A stretch of 64,000 bases of DNA from Aliishimia sp965656085 (GCA_965656085.1 CBFHJA010000002.1:62001-126000), one strand, 5' to 3'. Positions 1 through 9,197 are shown, counted from the stretch's first letter. The notes: generated by a model from the sequence alone, not told the origin. A program made the numbers and translations.

Positions 1-98
1 GCTCGACCTTCTCTCGCATGCAGATGGACAGCCTGATGGGTCTTGCGGAAAAAGGCGTGTCACAGCTTGTCGAGCTTCAGAGAGCCGCGACCAAATGA
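1..98 (+). CDS. rph: Ribonuclease PH, C-terminal fragment
   Basis: The window opens inside this gene; only the last 31 codons and the TGA stop (96-98) are present, read from base 3. The tail (FSRMQMDSLMGLAEKG followed by SQLVELQ) matches the C terminus of RNase PH, the phosphorolytic 3'-5' exonuclease that trims tRNA 3' ends. The stop overlaps the ATG of the next gene (ATGA at 95-98), so the two are probably co-transcribed; rph-rdgB adjacency is common in proteobacteria. The upstream part, including the active site, is outside the window. Confidence 0.8.
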   Translation, partial: STFSRMQMDSLMGLAEKGVSQLVELQRAATK

Positions 99-706
99 GC
101 GTCAAGTTCACCGGCGACACCCTGCTCGTCGCCACGCACAATGCGGGCAAGTTGCACGAAACGCAGGGTATTCTTGCCCCCTTCGGGATCACTGTCAAAG
201 GCGCAGCGGAATGCGGACTGCCTGAACCTGATGAAACTGAAACTACCTTTGTTGGCAATGCCAAGATCAAAGCTCGAGCAGCAATGCAAGCAACTGGCCT
301 GCCGGCGCTTGCTGATGACAGCGGGATTGAGGTAGAAGCGCTTAATGGTGCGCCGGGTGTCTATACCGCCGATTGGGCGGAGACGCCCGATGGAAGAGAT
401 TTCATGATGGCGATGGAAAAAACCCACAGATTGCTGGAGGAAAAAAATGCTCCGTACCCGCGCCGAGCACGTTTTTGTGCGACACTCGTGATGGCGTGGC
501 CCAATATTGACCGCACGGATGTTTTCGAGGGTCATGTTGACGGATCGCTCGTCTGGCCTCCACGTGGCCGTGAAGGCCATGGTTACGACCCAATCTTCAA
601 GCCGGACGGGTACGATATCACTTTCGCTGAGATGTCTTGGGACCAAAAGAACAAGATAAGCCATAGAGCTCGCGCCATCGAAAAACTTTTGGCCGCCCTC
701 TTGTGA
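95..706 (+). CDS. rdgB: XTP/dITP (non-canonical purine NTP) pyrophosphatase
   Basis: Encodes 203 residues, the usual length of the RdgB/HAM1 family, which hydrolyses dITP, XTP and dHAPTP to monophosphates and so keeps deaminated purines out of DNA. The N-terminal nucleotide-binding motif ATHNAGK (residues 13-19) is intact, and the central DDSGIEVEAL and C-terminal GREGHGYDPIF and HRARA motifs typical of the family are present. The start is the ATG overlapping the rph stop; the stop in turn overlaps the GTG of hemW. The order rph-rdgB-hemW forms a tight operon. Cytosolic enzyme; no unusual features. Confidence 0.95.
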   Translation: MSVKFTGDTLLVATHNAGKLHETQGILAPFGITVKGAAECGLPEPDETETTFVGNAKIKARAAMQATGLPALADDSGIEVEALNGAPGVYTADWAETPDGRDFMMAMEKTHRLLEEKNAPYPRRARFCATLVMAWPNIDRTDVFEGHVDGSLVWPPRGREGHGYDPIFKPDGYDITFAEMSWDQKNKISHRARAIEKLLAALL

Positions 707-1863
707 CTGATGATTGGCGCAATGGCGGATTTGCCATCTACCTTCACTGGCCGTTTTGCGAGGCCAAGTGTCCCTATTGCGACTTTAACAGCTACGTGGC
801 GCGCGGCATTGACCATAATGCTTGGCGTACGGCCTACGTAAGCGAGTTGCAGCGTTACGCACAGCAGACTCCCAGGCGCGTGGTGAATTCAGTTTTTTTT
901 GGGGGTGGCACGCCTAGTCTGATGGAGCCAAATACAGTTTCAACCGTACTCGATGAAATCGCCCGTCTCTGGCCGCTCGCTAATGATCTGGAAGTTACAT
1001 TGGAGGCCAACCCTTCTTCTGTGGAAGCCGCGCGGTTTGCAGCGTATCGGAGTGCCGGCGTCAACCGTGTATCGGTTGGAATTCAGGCGCTGAACGACAC
1101 AGATCTCCGGCGTCTTGGTCGTCTGCACTCCGCTGCCGAGGCCTATGCCGCACTTGAAATTGCACAGAAAAACTTTGACCGTACGAGCTTCGATCTCATT
1201 TACGCGCGCCAGAATCAGACGCTATCGGACTGGGAAACAGAGTTACAGGCGGCTCTAAGAAGGGGTTTTTCTCATTTTTCGCTCTACCAGCTGACAATAG
1301 AAGACGGCACGGCGTTCGGTGATCTCTATAAGCGCGGTCGGCTCGAGGGGTTGCCAAACGACGACCTCGCCGCGGATATGTACGAGTTGACCCACTCTCT
1401 CTGCGAGGATGCTGGCCTGCCGTATTACGAAGTGTCTAATTTTGCCATGCTGGGCGAGGAATCCCGCCACAACCTGATCTATTGGACCTACGGCGACTAT
1501 CTCGGGATTGGGCCGGGCGCGCATGGTCGCGTAACTGATCCAAAAGGGCACAAGTACGCCGCAGAGACACACAACAACCCCCAGACTTGGCTCGCGAGAG
1601 TTAGAGCGGGTACAGGAGAAGCGATGCTCCAACGTCTCACTCGACAAGAGCAAGCCGATGAACTTCTGGTGATGAACATGCGGCTACGCCAAGGCATGGA
1701 TTTGAAACGTTACGAGTCGCTTCGTGGTCGCCGCATGTCCGAGGATAGGCTGGCCAATTTGCTAGCGGACGGTTTGATTGAGGAAGTTAAAGGACGCATT
1801 CGTATCACCCGATCGCATGTTGCGGTGACCAACATGATCCTTCAAGAGCTCTCACGCGATTAG
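703..1863 (+). CDS. hemW: Radical SAM protein HemW (heme chaperone, formerly 'HemN-like')
   Basis: A 386-residue radical SAM enzyme. The [4Fe-4S]/SAM cysteines are C19, C23 and C26 in CEAKCPYCDF. A phenylalanine follows the third cysteine spacing instead of the fourth cysteine seen in true coproporphyrinogen dehydrogenase HemN, so this is the HemW subgroup, which binds and transfers heme rather than oxidising coproporphyrinogen. GGGTPSL and the GIGPGAHGR motif later in the protein are also family hallmarks. The start is GTG at 703 overlapping the rdgB stop (GTGA). It converges on parB with only a few bases between the stops. Confidence 0.93.
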   Translation: MTDDWRNGGFAIYLHWPFCEAKCPYCDFNSYVARGIDHNAWRTAYVSELQRYAQQTPRRVVNSVFFGGGTPSLMEPNTVSTVLDEIARLWPLANDLEVTLEANPSSVEAARFAAYRSAGVNRVSVGIQALNDTDLRRLGRLHSAAEAYAALEIAQKNFDRTSFDLIYARQNQTLSDWETELQAALRRGFSHFSLYQLTIEDGTAFGDLYKRGRLEGLPNDDLAADMYELTHSLCEDAGLPYYEVSNFAMLGEESRHNLIYWTYGDYLGIGPGAHGRVTDPKGHKYAAETHNNPQTWLARVRAGTGEAMLQRLTRQEQADELLVMNMRLRQGMDLKRYESLRGRRMSEDRLANLLADGLIEEVKGRIRITRSHVAVTNMILQELSRD

Positions 1864-1869
1864 TAATGC

Positions 1870-2763
1870 TCAGCCACTCAGTTTCTGGCATAGGTCGTCA
1901 AGCTGATCTAGCGAGGCATACCGAATAGTCATAGAACCACTCTCGCCATCTGGCGCATGGGCCAGAGTGACTTTCATACCAAGTGCCGCGGACAAATCCC
2001 CTTCCAAAGCGCGTGTATCTGCATCTTTGTCCGCACGAGTCGATGAATTTCCTGCGCTCTTTTCAGTCGTTGCGGTGTCAGACCCTTTTTTTACCAACGC
2101 TTCGGTCTCGCGAACTGAAAGACCTTGCGCGATGACCTTTCTGGCCAAATCTTCAGGATTGTTCGACGTTATCAGCGCCCTTGCATGACCAGCAGTGAGT
2201 TTCCCATCATCAACGAGCGCCAAAACTGGCTGCGGCAGGTGCAGTAGCCGCAACATGTTCGCTATATGGCTTCTGCTTTTGCCGAGCGCCTCGGCAAGTT
2301 TCTCTTGAGTATGGCCAAAGCCTTCCATCAACTGCTTGTATCCAAACGCTTCTTCAATGACATTCAAGTTTGCACGTTGGATGTTTTCAATGATTGCGAT
2401 CTCGAGAACTTCCAAGTCTGTGAAGTCCCGCAAAACAACCGGGATTTCATGTAGTTTCGCCGCCTGCGCGGCTCGCCAACGACGCTCTCCCGCCACGATC
2501 TGAAAATCATTCTCGGCAAGCTGGCGGACGATCAAAGGCTGAATAATGCCTTTTTCCCGCACCGAAGCCACAAGTTCGTCCATCTCTTCCGCATCGAACC
2601 GTTTTCGTGGTTGATCTGGATTGGGCCGTATCCACTCGATAGGAAGAGTCTCAACTGCTGCCCCCTTTTCTCCACCTTCATCCCGCGAATGTTCAATCGA
2701 GACATCCGACATAAGCGCGGACAAGCCACGTCCAAGGCCTCGTTTCTTTTCTTGCTTCGCCAT
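1870..2763 (-). CDS. parB: Chromosome partitioning protein ParB
   Basis: ParB is the CTP-dependent clamp that loads at parS and spreads, acting with ParA to segregate the origin region. The N terminus KKRGLGRGLSAL is the ParA-interacting peptide, followed by the ParB/Srx domain with GERRWRAAQ (the CTP-binding C-motif) and a helix-turn-helix domain (KLAEALGKSRSHIANMLRLL) that reads parS; a short dimerisation tail ends the protein. I place the start at ATG 2763 because a GGGGG-containing ribosome site precedes it by six bases; an upstream in-frame TTG at 2775 abuts the parA stop but gives an untypical N terminus. Length 297 residues. Two perfect parS sites lie 1.3 and 3.2 kb upstream in rsmG and mnmG. 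Confidence 0.95.
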   Translation of the reverse strand: MAKQEKKRGLGRGLSALMSDVSIEHSRDEGGEKGAAVETLPIEWIRPNPDQPRKRFDAEEMDELVASVREKGIIQPLIVRQLAENDFQIVAGERRWRAAQAAKLHEIPVVLRDFTDLEVLEIAIIENIQRANLNVIEEAFGYKQLMEGFGHTQEKLAEALGKSRSHIANMLRLLHLPQPVLALVDDGKLTAGHARALITSNNPEDLARKVIAQGLSVRETEALVKKGSDTATTEKSAGNSSTRADKDADTRALEGDLSAALGMKVTLAHAPDGESGSMTIRYASLDQLDDLCQKLSG

Positions 2764-2775
2764 TCTAGCCCCCAA

Positions 2776-3558
2776 TTAAGGTCGTGCGAGTATTTCATGC
2801 GCAAGTGATTGATAGGCGACTGCCCCCTTCGAGGAGGGATCGTATTCCTGCACAGGCATTGCAAAAGACGGCGCTTCGCTAAGTCGTACATTCCTCGGGA
2901 CAATCGTCTTGAAGACCAGATCCCCGAGCGTTTCCCGCGCATCTTGTTCAACCTGCTGTGACAGGTTGTTACGGTTATCATACATGGTCAACACCACACC
3001 CTCGATACGAAGATCTGGATTTCCAATCTGCCGCACCTCGCGAATGGTCAACATCAACTGCGAAAGCCCTTCAAGCGCATAAAACTCGCTTTGTAGCGGG
3101 ACTAGGACCGAATTGGCGGCCATCATCGCGTTCACGGTGAGCAGATTGAGCGAAGGCGGGCAATCAATAAGAATATAATCGAGCCTGAACTCTTCGATTT
3201 TTGGCTGTCGCAGCGCATCATGGAGCAGGAAACTCCGTTTTTCGTTAGATACTAGCTCTATATCGGCTGAACTTAGATCCACATTGGCCGGAATTATGCT
3301 AAGCCCGGCGTATCCGGTGCTTAGAATAAGGTCTGACAGGTCCACATCAGACAAGAGCAGGTCGTAGGTAGTATGTACGCGCTGGTCCGCTTCGATCCCA
3401 AGCCCTGTCGACGCATTCCCTTGCGGATCAAGATCCACTAGGAGAACTGATTTCCCTTCAGATGCCAGAGCTGCTGCGAGATTGATTGATGTTGTAGTCT
3501 TACCAACACCACCCTTTTGATTGGCAACAGCAAGGATCTTGGGCTGCTTATGGAACAT
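2776..3558 (-). CDS. parA: Chromosome partitioning ATPase ParA (Soj)
   Basis: A 260-residue MinD/ParA-type P-loop ATPase. The deviant Walker A motif KGGVGKTT spans residues 15-22, with the signature lysine K15; the switch I and Walker B stretches (DLDPQGNAS and LIDCPPSL) follow. ParA binds DNA non-specifically in the ATP form and is drawn along by ParB-parS complexes, moving the replicated origin. It lies just downstream of rsmG (two bases between stop and start) and just upstream of parB, the classical mnmE-mnmG-rsmG-parA-parB order near alphaproteobacterial origins. Confidence 0.97.
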   Translation of the reverse strand: MFHKQPKILAVANQKGGVGKTTTSINLAAALASEGKSVLLVDLDPQGNASTGLGIEADQRVHTTYDLLLSDVDLSDLILSTGYAGLSIIPANVDLSSADIELVSNEKRSFLLHDALRQPKIEEFRLDYILIDCPPSLNLLTVNAMMAANSVLVPLQSEFYALEGLSQLMLTIREVRQIGNPDLRIEGVVLTMYDNRNNLSQQVEQDARETLGDLVFKTIVPRNVRLSEAPSFAMPVQEYDPSSKGAVAYQSLAHEILARP

Positions 3559-3560
3559 GT

Positions 3561-4157
3561 TTATCGCTTCTTTATGTCGCTGATCACGAGCAGACAGGCT
3601 TCCGAGTCCGTTCGACTTTTAATGGCCTGCGGTATGAAAGACCATTCTTGAAATGCTTCCTCTACCTCCTTTTCCCATGACGCGCCTTTGGGAAAGATCG
3701 CTTGCCCACTGTCATGTAGGTGCCGCGCGGCATAACCCAAAAGAGTTTTTAAGGGAGCCAGGGCCCGCGCAGACAGAGTTGTTGCTCCTAAAGGCGGGAT
3801 ATCCTCTGACCGCTTTGCATGAACTGTCGCACTAAGGTCCAATATCCGAATAGCAGTACGCAAAAAGGCGGCCTTTCTCTGGTCGCTTTCCACCAATGTA
3901 AAAAATGCATCCGGACGTGTTTCCTGAAGCGCACATGCTACCACAATCGCGGGAAATCCGCCACCTGACCCAAGATCCGCCCATCTACGCGGGCAGGAAC
4001 AGATATCTAGAAGTTGCAAACTATCCGCGATATGACGTTGCCAAAGATCGGGAATAGTCGCACGGGAAATCAGATTGACTTTAGGATTCCACTTCCGGAC
4101 AAGATCGCAATAGACCTCTAGTCGCTCCCGTGTTTCACGTGAAACATTGCCCGTCAC
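3561..4157 (-). CDS. rsmG: 16S rRNA (guanine-N7) methyltransferase RsmG (GidB)
   Basis: A 198-residue SAM-dependent methyltransferase that makes m7G527 in 16S rRNA. The SAM-binding glycine loop reads LGSGGGFP. The start is GTG at 4157, overlapping the mnmG stop (GTGA). Codons 4-9 (NVSRET) are written by a perfect parS sequence at 4131-4146, a dual use of DNA also known in other bacteria. It is the third cistron of the mnmE-mnmG-rsmG-parA-parB run. Confidence 0.95.
   Translation of the reverse strand: MTGNVSRETRERLEVYCDLVRKWNPKVNLISRATIPDLWQRHIADSLQLLDICSCPRRWADLGSGGGFPAIVVACALQETRPDAFFTLVESDQRKAAFLRTAIRILDLSATVHAKRSEDIPPLGATTLSARALAPLKTLLGYAARHLHDSGQAIFPKGASWEKEVEEAFQEWSFIPQAIKSRTDSEACLLVISDIKKR
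4131..4146. promoter_or_regulatory. parS: parS centromere site 1 (inside rsmG)
   Basis: The 16-base perfect palindrome TGTTTCACGTGAAACA matches the bacterial parS consensus at every position. It sits at codons 4-9 of rsmG, upstream of parA and parB and about 5 kb from the oriC candidate. ParB recognition is inferred from the consensus and the presence of parAB next door. Confidence 0.92.
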
Positions 4158-6037
4158 GCGCGCCGCCTTTTATCCGATTTCAGTCTTGCCAAAAGTAATG
4201 CCAGGGCTGCTGGCGTTGCCCCGTCAACGCGCGCGGCTTGTGCCAAAGTTTGCGGCCGGACAGCGCCAAACTTCGCCTTAAGTTCGCCAGACAGTCCTTC
4301 AATCTGTTCGAAGTCGAATTCTGGAGGAATTACATGGTTTTCGTCCTTTTGGAGCGCTTCAATATCCCGCTTCTGCCGCTCAATATAATTAACGTACAAT
4401 GCTTCGCGCGCCAGTTGATCTCTCGTATTTTCATCAAGCCCCGATAAAGCACTGTCCAGTGGGAGGATGTCGCCAAAGTTCACATTTGGAAAGGCTAGGA
4501 CTTGTTCGGCGGTTCGACGCCTACCGTCTTGGCTAACAGAAATACCGACAGATATCAGATCCTGGGGAGAGAAGGTCTTGCGCCTCATGAGTGCCCTCCC
4601 TTTCTCCAAGGCTTCCATCTTACCCACAAATTCCACTTCGCGGTCTACTCCAACACTCCCAAGCCGAATTCCCAAAGGTGTCAAGCGCTGGTCAGCGTTG
4701 TCCGCTCGTAGGGATAGACGGTACTCCGCTCGCGACGTAAACATGCGGTAAGGTTCAGATACCCCACGCGTGGTGAGATCATCAATCATTACTCCGATAT
4801 AGCTCGTTGTCCTTGAAAAGACCTGGCTAGGTTTGTCCAGAGCAGCGTGCGCAGCATTCAGGCCCGCAACAAGTCCCTGTGCTGCGGCCTCTTCGTAACC
4901 GGTGGTCCCATTTATCTGCCCCGCCAAATAAAGCCCTCGCACGTCTCGAACCGCCAGCGTAGGCGCCAATGCCTGTGGGTCCACATAGTCGTACTCAATC
5001 GCATAGCCTACCTGTAAGACCTTGGCTTCTTCGAGACCGACGATGCTATGAACATAGCTTTCTTGCACATCTGCCGGAAGTGAAGTCGAAATCCCATTTG
5101 GGTACACCGTATCTGTCGTCAATCCTTCAGGTTCTAAGAAGATCTGATGAGACGGTTTCTGGGCAAAGCGCACTACCTTGTCCTCGATCGACGGGCAGTA
5201 TCTAGGACCAATGCCATCGATTTGCCCGCCATACATCGCCGACCGGTGCAGATTTTTCTCAATAATCTCATGGGTCTTTGCGTTGGTGTGGGTGATTCCA
5301 CATGACACTTGCCTCACAGAGGTAGATTTGGTGAGAAATGAGAAGAATGCGGGCGACTCATCTCCAGGCTGCGCGTCCAACACATCCCAGCGGATTGTGC
5401 GCCCGTCCAGCCGCGGGGGAGTTCCTGTCTTCAACCTTCCCATCGGTAGCTCAAAGCCGTCGAGCCGTGTAGCCAACTTGGTTGACGGTTTGTCCCCCAT
5501 ACGCCCACCTGGCTTTGACACATCTCCAATATGAATAACACCCCTCAGAAACGTACCTGTAGTTAGCACGACTGAAGTTGCTTTTATTTCGGACCTGTCC
5601 TCAAGCACGACCCCCCGTACGGAATCGCCCTGCATCAAAAAATCCGTAACCTCGCCTACGACTACATCAAGCGACTCCTGAACTTCAGTGAGAGCAAGCA
5701 CCGTGTCCCTGTACAATGAACGGTCACACTGCGCCCGAGGCCCCTGTACCGCGGGACCCTTTCGTCGGTTTAGTAACCGAAATTGGATGCCCGCCGCATC
5801 TGCCGCGATCCCCATGACGCCACCGAAGGCGTCGATTTCCCGTACAAGATGCCCTTTTCCCAACCCGCCAATCGCCGGATTACAGGACATAATTCCGATA
5901 CCTGCACGTGCCATTGTAATCAGTGCGGTTCTTGCACCAACCCGCGCGGACATGTGGGCAGCTTCAATACCAGCGTGGCCCCCTCCAATCACAATCACAT
6001 CATAGTCGTTTTGTTTCACGTGAAACACTCCCGTCAT
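4154..6037 (-). CDS. mnmG: tRNA uridine-5-carboxymethylaminomethyl modification enzyme MnmG (GidA)
   Basis: A 627-residue FAD-dependent enzyme which, with MnmE, installs the cmnm5 group on wobble uridine 34 of several tRNAs. The FAD dinucleotide-binding motif GGGHAG lies at residues 18-23, and the family signatures PAIGGLGKGHLVREIDA and GTGYEEAAAQGLVAG are present. Its start overlaps the mnmE stop (ATGA) and its stop overlaps the rsmG start. The N-terminal VFHVKQ codons are encoded by a perfect parS site at 6012-6027. MnmG and MnmE being adjacent fits their function as one complex. Confidence 0.97.
   Translation of the reverse strand: MTGVFHVKQNDYDVIVIGGGHAGIEAAHMSARVGARTALITMARAGIGIMSCNPAIGGLGKGHLVREIDAFGGVMGIAADAAGIQFRLLNRRKGPAVQGPRAQCDRSLYRDTVLALTEVQESLDVVVGEVTDFLMQGDSVRGVVLEDRSEIKATSVVLTTGTFLRGVIHIGDVSKPGGRMGDKPSTKLATRLDGFELPMGRLKTGTPPRLDGRTIRWDVLDAQPGDESPAFFSFLTKSTSVRQVSCGITHTNAKTHEIIEKNLHRSAMYGGQIDGIGPRYCPSIEDKVVRFAQKPSHQIFLEPEGLTTDTVYPNGISTSLPADVQESYVHSIVGLEEAKVLQVGYAIEYDYVDPQALAPTLAVRDVRGLYLAGQINGTTGYEEAAAQGLVAGLNAAHAALDKPSQVFSRTTSYIGVMIDDLTTRGVSEPYRMFTSRAEYRLSLRADNADQRLTPLGIRLGSVGVDREVEFVGKMEALEKGRALMRRKTFSPQDLISVGISVSQDGRRRTAEQVLAFPNVNFGDILPLDSALSGLDENTRDQLAREALYVNYIERQKRDIEALQKDENHVIPPEFDFEQIEGLSGELKAKFGAVRPQTLAQAARVDGATPAALALLLARLKSDKRRRA
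6012..6027. promoter_or_regulatory. parS: parS centromere site 2 (inside mnmG)
   Basis: A second perfect TGTTTCACGTGAAACA palindrome, at codons 4-9 of mnmG and 1881 bases from the first. Together they make a small parS cluster between the partition genes and the oriC candidate. No third copy was found when scanning the window for CACGTGAAAC. Confidence 0.92.
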
Positions 6038-7323
6038 TTTCCAACACAGAAGCTCGAAAAAATCACATCTAGTAAACTCTCGACATCTACATGGCCCAGC
6101 ATTCTCGCCAACGCATGACGAGCGTTGCGCATGTCTTCTGCCGCCAAGTCAAATGATTCTGATCCACTTTCAACGAGCAACTTCGCAGACCGTACTGCAT
6201 CCAGCGCGCGGTTCAATTCATCGACATGCCGCTGCCGCGTTGCTAAAGACGCCCTTTGAACCCGATTCTTCAACCTATCGCCGATTTCACCGATCAGTCG
6301 ATCTACCCCGGCTCCAGTAAGCCCCGAGACGGCAAGTTTGGAAGTACCATTGCTGAGATCCGCCTTACTCATCACCGAGATATCATGGGCGTTCAACGCA
6401 ACCTCAGGACACAAATCCCCATCTGTCAACAACACGCGCAGATCCGCATCATTCGCACGAGCAATCGCCCGCGCCACACCTAACTCCTCTACCTCATCTT
6501 CGGTCTCGCGCAAACCTGCCGTGTCAAGCAACGTTACAGGGATTCCGTCCATGTCCATGTGCACTTCGATTACATCTCGGGTCGTGCCAGCATGTCGAGA
6601 TGTAATTGAGGCTTCCCGTCCTGCCATCATGTTGAGGAGCGTGGACTTTCCCGCGTTGGGCGGCCCGATGATGGCGACCTCAAACCCTGCCCGGAGACGC
6701 TCTGCGAAACGATGCCCGCCAATCTGTTCTGATAAAAGTGTCTCAACACGCGCGAGAAGGTCACAAACCTCCAAAGAAACATCATCAGGAATCTCTTCAT
6801 CGGCGAAATCCATCGACGCCTCCAGAAGGGCGGCGGCGCGAATCAAATCAGCACGCGTCATCTCGACAAACTGTGTGAATGCTCCTGACACGGTCTGCTG
6901 CGCCTGACGGCGTTGCAGCTCTGTTTGCGCCTCAATCAGGTCAGCCAAACCTTCTACCTGCGTCAAATCCATTTTGCCATTGGCCAACGCCCGACGAGTG
7001 AATTCACCGGGTTCAGCTTGACGATACCCTGGTATACGCCCCAATTCGGCCTGCACAGCGGCTACGACCGCAACACTCCCATGCAGGTGGTATTCAACCA
7101 CATCCTCACCCGTAAAGCTGGCAGGCGCGAAGAATTGCAGAACTAGCGCTTGATCCAGCACATCGCCATCCTTCGACGTCAGAGTACGCAGTTCTGCCTG
7201 TCGCGCCTTAACACCACGTCCTGTCAGTCTGTAAAGAGATTTTACAGCTTCCGGACCAGATACCCGTACAACCGCAACCCCTGCACGTCCCGGCGCGGTC
7301 GCTTCTGCAAAAATCGTGTCCAT
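6034..7323 (-). CDS. mnmE: tRNA modification GTPase MnmE (TrmE)
   Basis: A 429-residue protein with an N-terminal tetrahydrofolate-binding domain, a helical domain and an inserted G domain. The P-loop GPPNAGKST is at residues 220-228 and DTAGL forms G3. The catalytic C-terminal motif FCVGK ends the protein (FC[IVL]GK in the family). It partners MnmG, encoded immediately downstream, to modify wobble uridines. The gene follows rho by about 30 bases on the same strand. Confidence 0.97.
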   Translation of the reverse strand: MDTIFAEATAPGRAGVAVVRVSGPEAVKSLYRLTGRGVKARQAELRTLTSKDGDVLDQALVLQFFAPASFTGEDVVEYHLHGSVAVVAAVQAELGRIPGYRQAEPGEFTRRALANGKMDLTQVEGLADLIEAQTELQRRQAQQTVSGAFTQFVEMTRADLIRAAALLEASMDFADEEIPDDVSLEVCDLLARVETLLSEQIGGHRFAERLRAGFEVAIIGPPNAGKSTLLNMMAGREASITSRHAGTTRDVIEVHMDMDGIPVTLLDTAGLRETEDEVEELGVARAIARANDADLRVLLTDGDLCPEVALNAHDISVMSKADLSNGTSKLAVSGLTGAGVDRLIGEIGDRLKNRVQRASLATRQRHVDELNRALDAVRSAKLLVESGSESFDLAAEDMRNARHALARMLGHVDVESLLDVIFSSFCVGK

Positions 7324-7353
7324 GTCACCCCACGGCGTGCAACCTTGTACAGG

Positions 7354-8625
7354 TTAGGTATTCATAGAATCGAAAAAATCACTATTGGTCTTGGTCTGCT
7401 TCAATTTTGAGATCAGGAACTCGATCGCATCTGTTGTCCCCATCGGGTTCAGGATGCGCCGCAAAACAAAGGTCTTTGCTAGATCGCCCTTGTCCACCAA
7501 AAGATCCTCTTTCCTTGTGCCGGATTTCAGGATGTCGATGGCTGGGAAGACACGCTTGTCCGCAATCTTCCGATCGAGAACAATCTCTGAGTTGCCCGTT
7601 CCCTTGAATTCTTCGAAAATAACCTCATCCATCCGGCTACCAGTATCGATAAGCGCGGTCGCGATGATCGTCAGAGACCCGCCTTCCTCGATATTCCGCG
7701 CTGCGCCGAAGAAACGCTTAGGCCGTTGCAGCGCATTAGCGTCCACGCCGCCTGTCAGAACCTTGCCTGAGGATGGCACTACGGTGTTGAAAGCTCTACC
7801 AAGTCTTGTGATGGAGTCAAGTAGAATGACAACATCTCGTTTATGTTCAACCAAGCGCTTTGCTTTCTCGATAACCATCTCCGAGACAGCGACATGTCGT
7901 GTGGCGGGTTCGTCAAAAGTCGAGGAAATCACCTCTCCCTTTACCGAGCGCTGCATATCAGTCACCTCTTCGGGGCGTTCGTCGATCAGCAAAACAATCA
8001 AATAGCACTCAGGGTGGTTCTTCTCGATTGAATTGGCAATGTTCTGGAGTAGCACGGTCTTACCCGTTCGCGGAGGCGCTACGATCAGTGAACGTTGGCC
8101 TTTTCCAATCGGCGCTACCAGATCAATTATTCGTGCCGAGCGATCCTTTGTTGCCGGTTCCTCAGTTTCCATTTTCAGCCGCTCGTCAGGATATAGCGGT
8201 GTGAGATTATCGAAGGCAATTTTGTGACGGGCCTTCTCCGGTTCTTCGAAATTGATCGCAGCAACGCTGGTAAGAGCGAAATAACGCTCGGTGTCATCCG
8301 GTGCCTTGATCTCACCTTCAATCGTGTCACCCGTGCGCAACGAAAATTTTCGGATCATGTCCGGTGAGACGTAGATATCGTCCGGCCCTGGCAAGTAATT
8401 GGCCTCCGGCGAGCGCAGGAAACCGAATCCATCCTGCAACACTTCCAGAACCCCGTCTCCAGAAATTTCCCAACCCTCATCCGCGCGCTCGCGCAGGATC
8501 TGGAACATCATCTCGCCTTTGCGCATGGTCGAAGCGTTCTCGATCTCCAACTCTTCAGCCATGGACAGCAAGTCCTTGGGGCTATTCGCCTTGAGGTCGG
8601 ACAGGTTCAGACGTTCGGTCGACAT
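7354..8625 (-). CDS. rho: Transcription termination factor Rho
   Basis: A 423-residue hexameric RNA helicase. The N-terminal Rho domain is followed by the cold-shock-like primary RNA site (GFGFLRSPEANYL near residues 67-78), the Walker A motif APPRTGKT (183-190) and the Walker B stretch VVILLDSITRL. It ends active transcripts lacking intrinsic terminators. The 5' leader contains a small GC hairpin (CCGACC-AC-GGTCGG at 8635-8648) only about 10 bases ahead of the ATG; whether it controls translation is unknown. rho next to mnmE and the origin is typical of alphaproteobacteria. Confidence 0.97.
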   Translation of the reverse strand: MSTERLNLSDLKANSPKDLLSMAEELEIENASTMRKGEMMFQILRERADEGWEISGDGVLEVLQDGFGFLRSPEANYLPGPDDIYVSPDMIRKFSLRTGDTIEGEIKAPDDTERYFALTSVAAINFEEPEKARHKIAFDNLTPLYPDERLKMETEEPATKDRSARIIDLVAPIGKGQRSLIVAPPRTGKTVLLQNIANSIEKNHPECYLIVLLIDERPEEVTDMQRSVKGEVISSTFDEPATRHVAVSEMVIEKAKRLVEHKRDVVILLDSITRLGRAFNTVVPSSGKVLTGGVDANALQRPKRFFGAARNIEEGGSLTIIATALIDTGSRMDEVIFEEFKGTGNSEIVLDRKIADKRVFPAIDILKSGTRKEDLLVDKGDLAKTFVLRRILNPMGTTDAIEFLISKLKQTKTNSDFFDSMNT

Positions 8626-8738
8626 GGCACATCACCGACCACGGTCGGCGCCTTTTTCTTTTTCAGATGAAGATGCTGTCCTCGGACGAGGCGCACTTGT
8701 TAGCTAAGCGGGTGCGGCAGGCGAGTCAACAAAAGGCT

Positions 8739-9197
8739 TCAAAATTTCAGAATCACCGAAAAAACGATCACGATCATAAGAACCGTTGGTACCTCATTCA
8801 TGATCCGATAGGCGCGTCCTGTCCGGGTATTTTCGCCGGCAAGAAACTCCTTACGCCGCAGTCCAAGCCAGTGATGAAACCATGTCATCGCCAGTACCCC
8901 TGCAGCCTTACTCCAGGGCCATATGTAGCTCCAATCAACGATCCCGGGCGTGAAGACCATTATCAGTCCCAAGACCCAAGTCGCGATCATCGCAGGGTTC
9001 ATGATAAGGCGCAGGAGCTTTTCCTCCATCATCACGAATGTTTCATGCGTCTCACCCGCGTTGCCAGCGCGTTCAGCATGATGCACGTAAAGGCGAGGCA
9101 GGTAGAACAGCCCTGCCATCCATGACATGACCGCCATGATATGGATCGACTTCACCCATGGATAGATCGTGAAAGCGACGGTGTCCCAGAGAGACAT
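8739..9197 (-). CDS. hemJ: Protoporphyrinogen IX oxidase HemJ (CopD-like membrane protein)
   Basis: A 152-residue integral membrane protein with four predicted transmembrane helices. HemJ oxidises protoporphyrinogen IX to protoporphyrin IX, the penultimate step of heme synthesis, in bacteria lacking HemG/HemY-type oxidases. The family's conserved early histidine region is visible (WVKSIHIMAVMSWMAGLFYL around residues 14-33), as are W...HHW and RIMNE near the C terminus. It lies between rho and the oriC candidate. The hemE/hemC genes that often accompany it near alphaproteobacterial origins are not in this window. Confidence 0.88.
   Translation of the reverse strand: MSLWDTVAFTIYPWVKSIHIMAVMSWMAGLFYLPRLYVHHAERAGNAGETHETFVMMEEKLLRLIMNPAMIATWVLGLIMVFTPGIVDWSYIWPWSKAAGVLAMTWFHHWLGLRRKEFLAGENTRTGRAYRIMNEVPTVLMIVIVFSVILKF

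Noticed and set aside
8635..8660. Plus-strand intrinsic terminator (CCGACC-AC-GGTCGG then T-rich run)
   Set aside because: No plus-strand gene lies upstream; the hairpin is in the rho leader and the T-rich run is more likely incidental or part of rho regulation.
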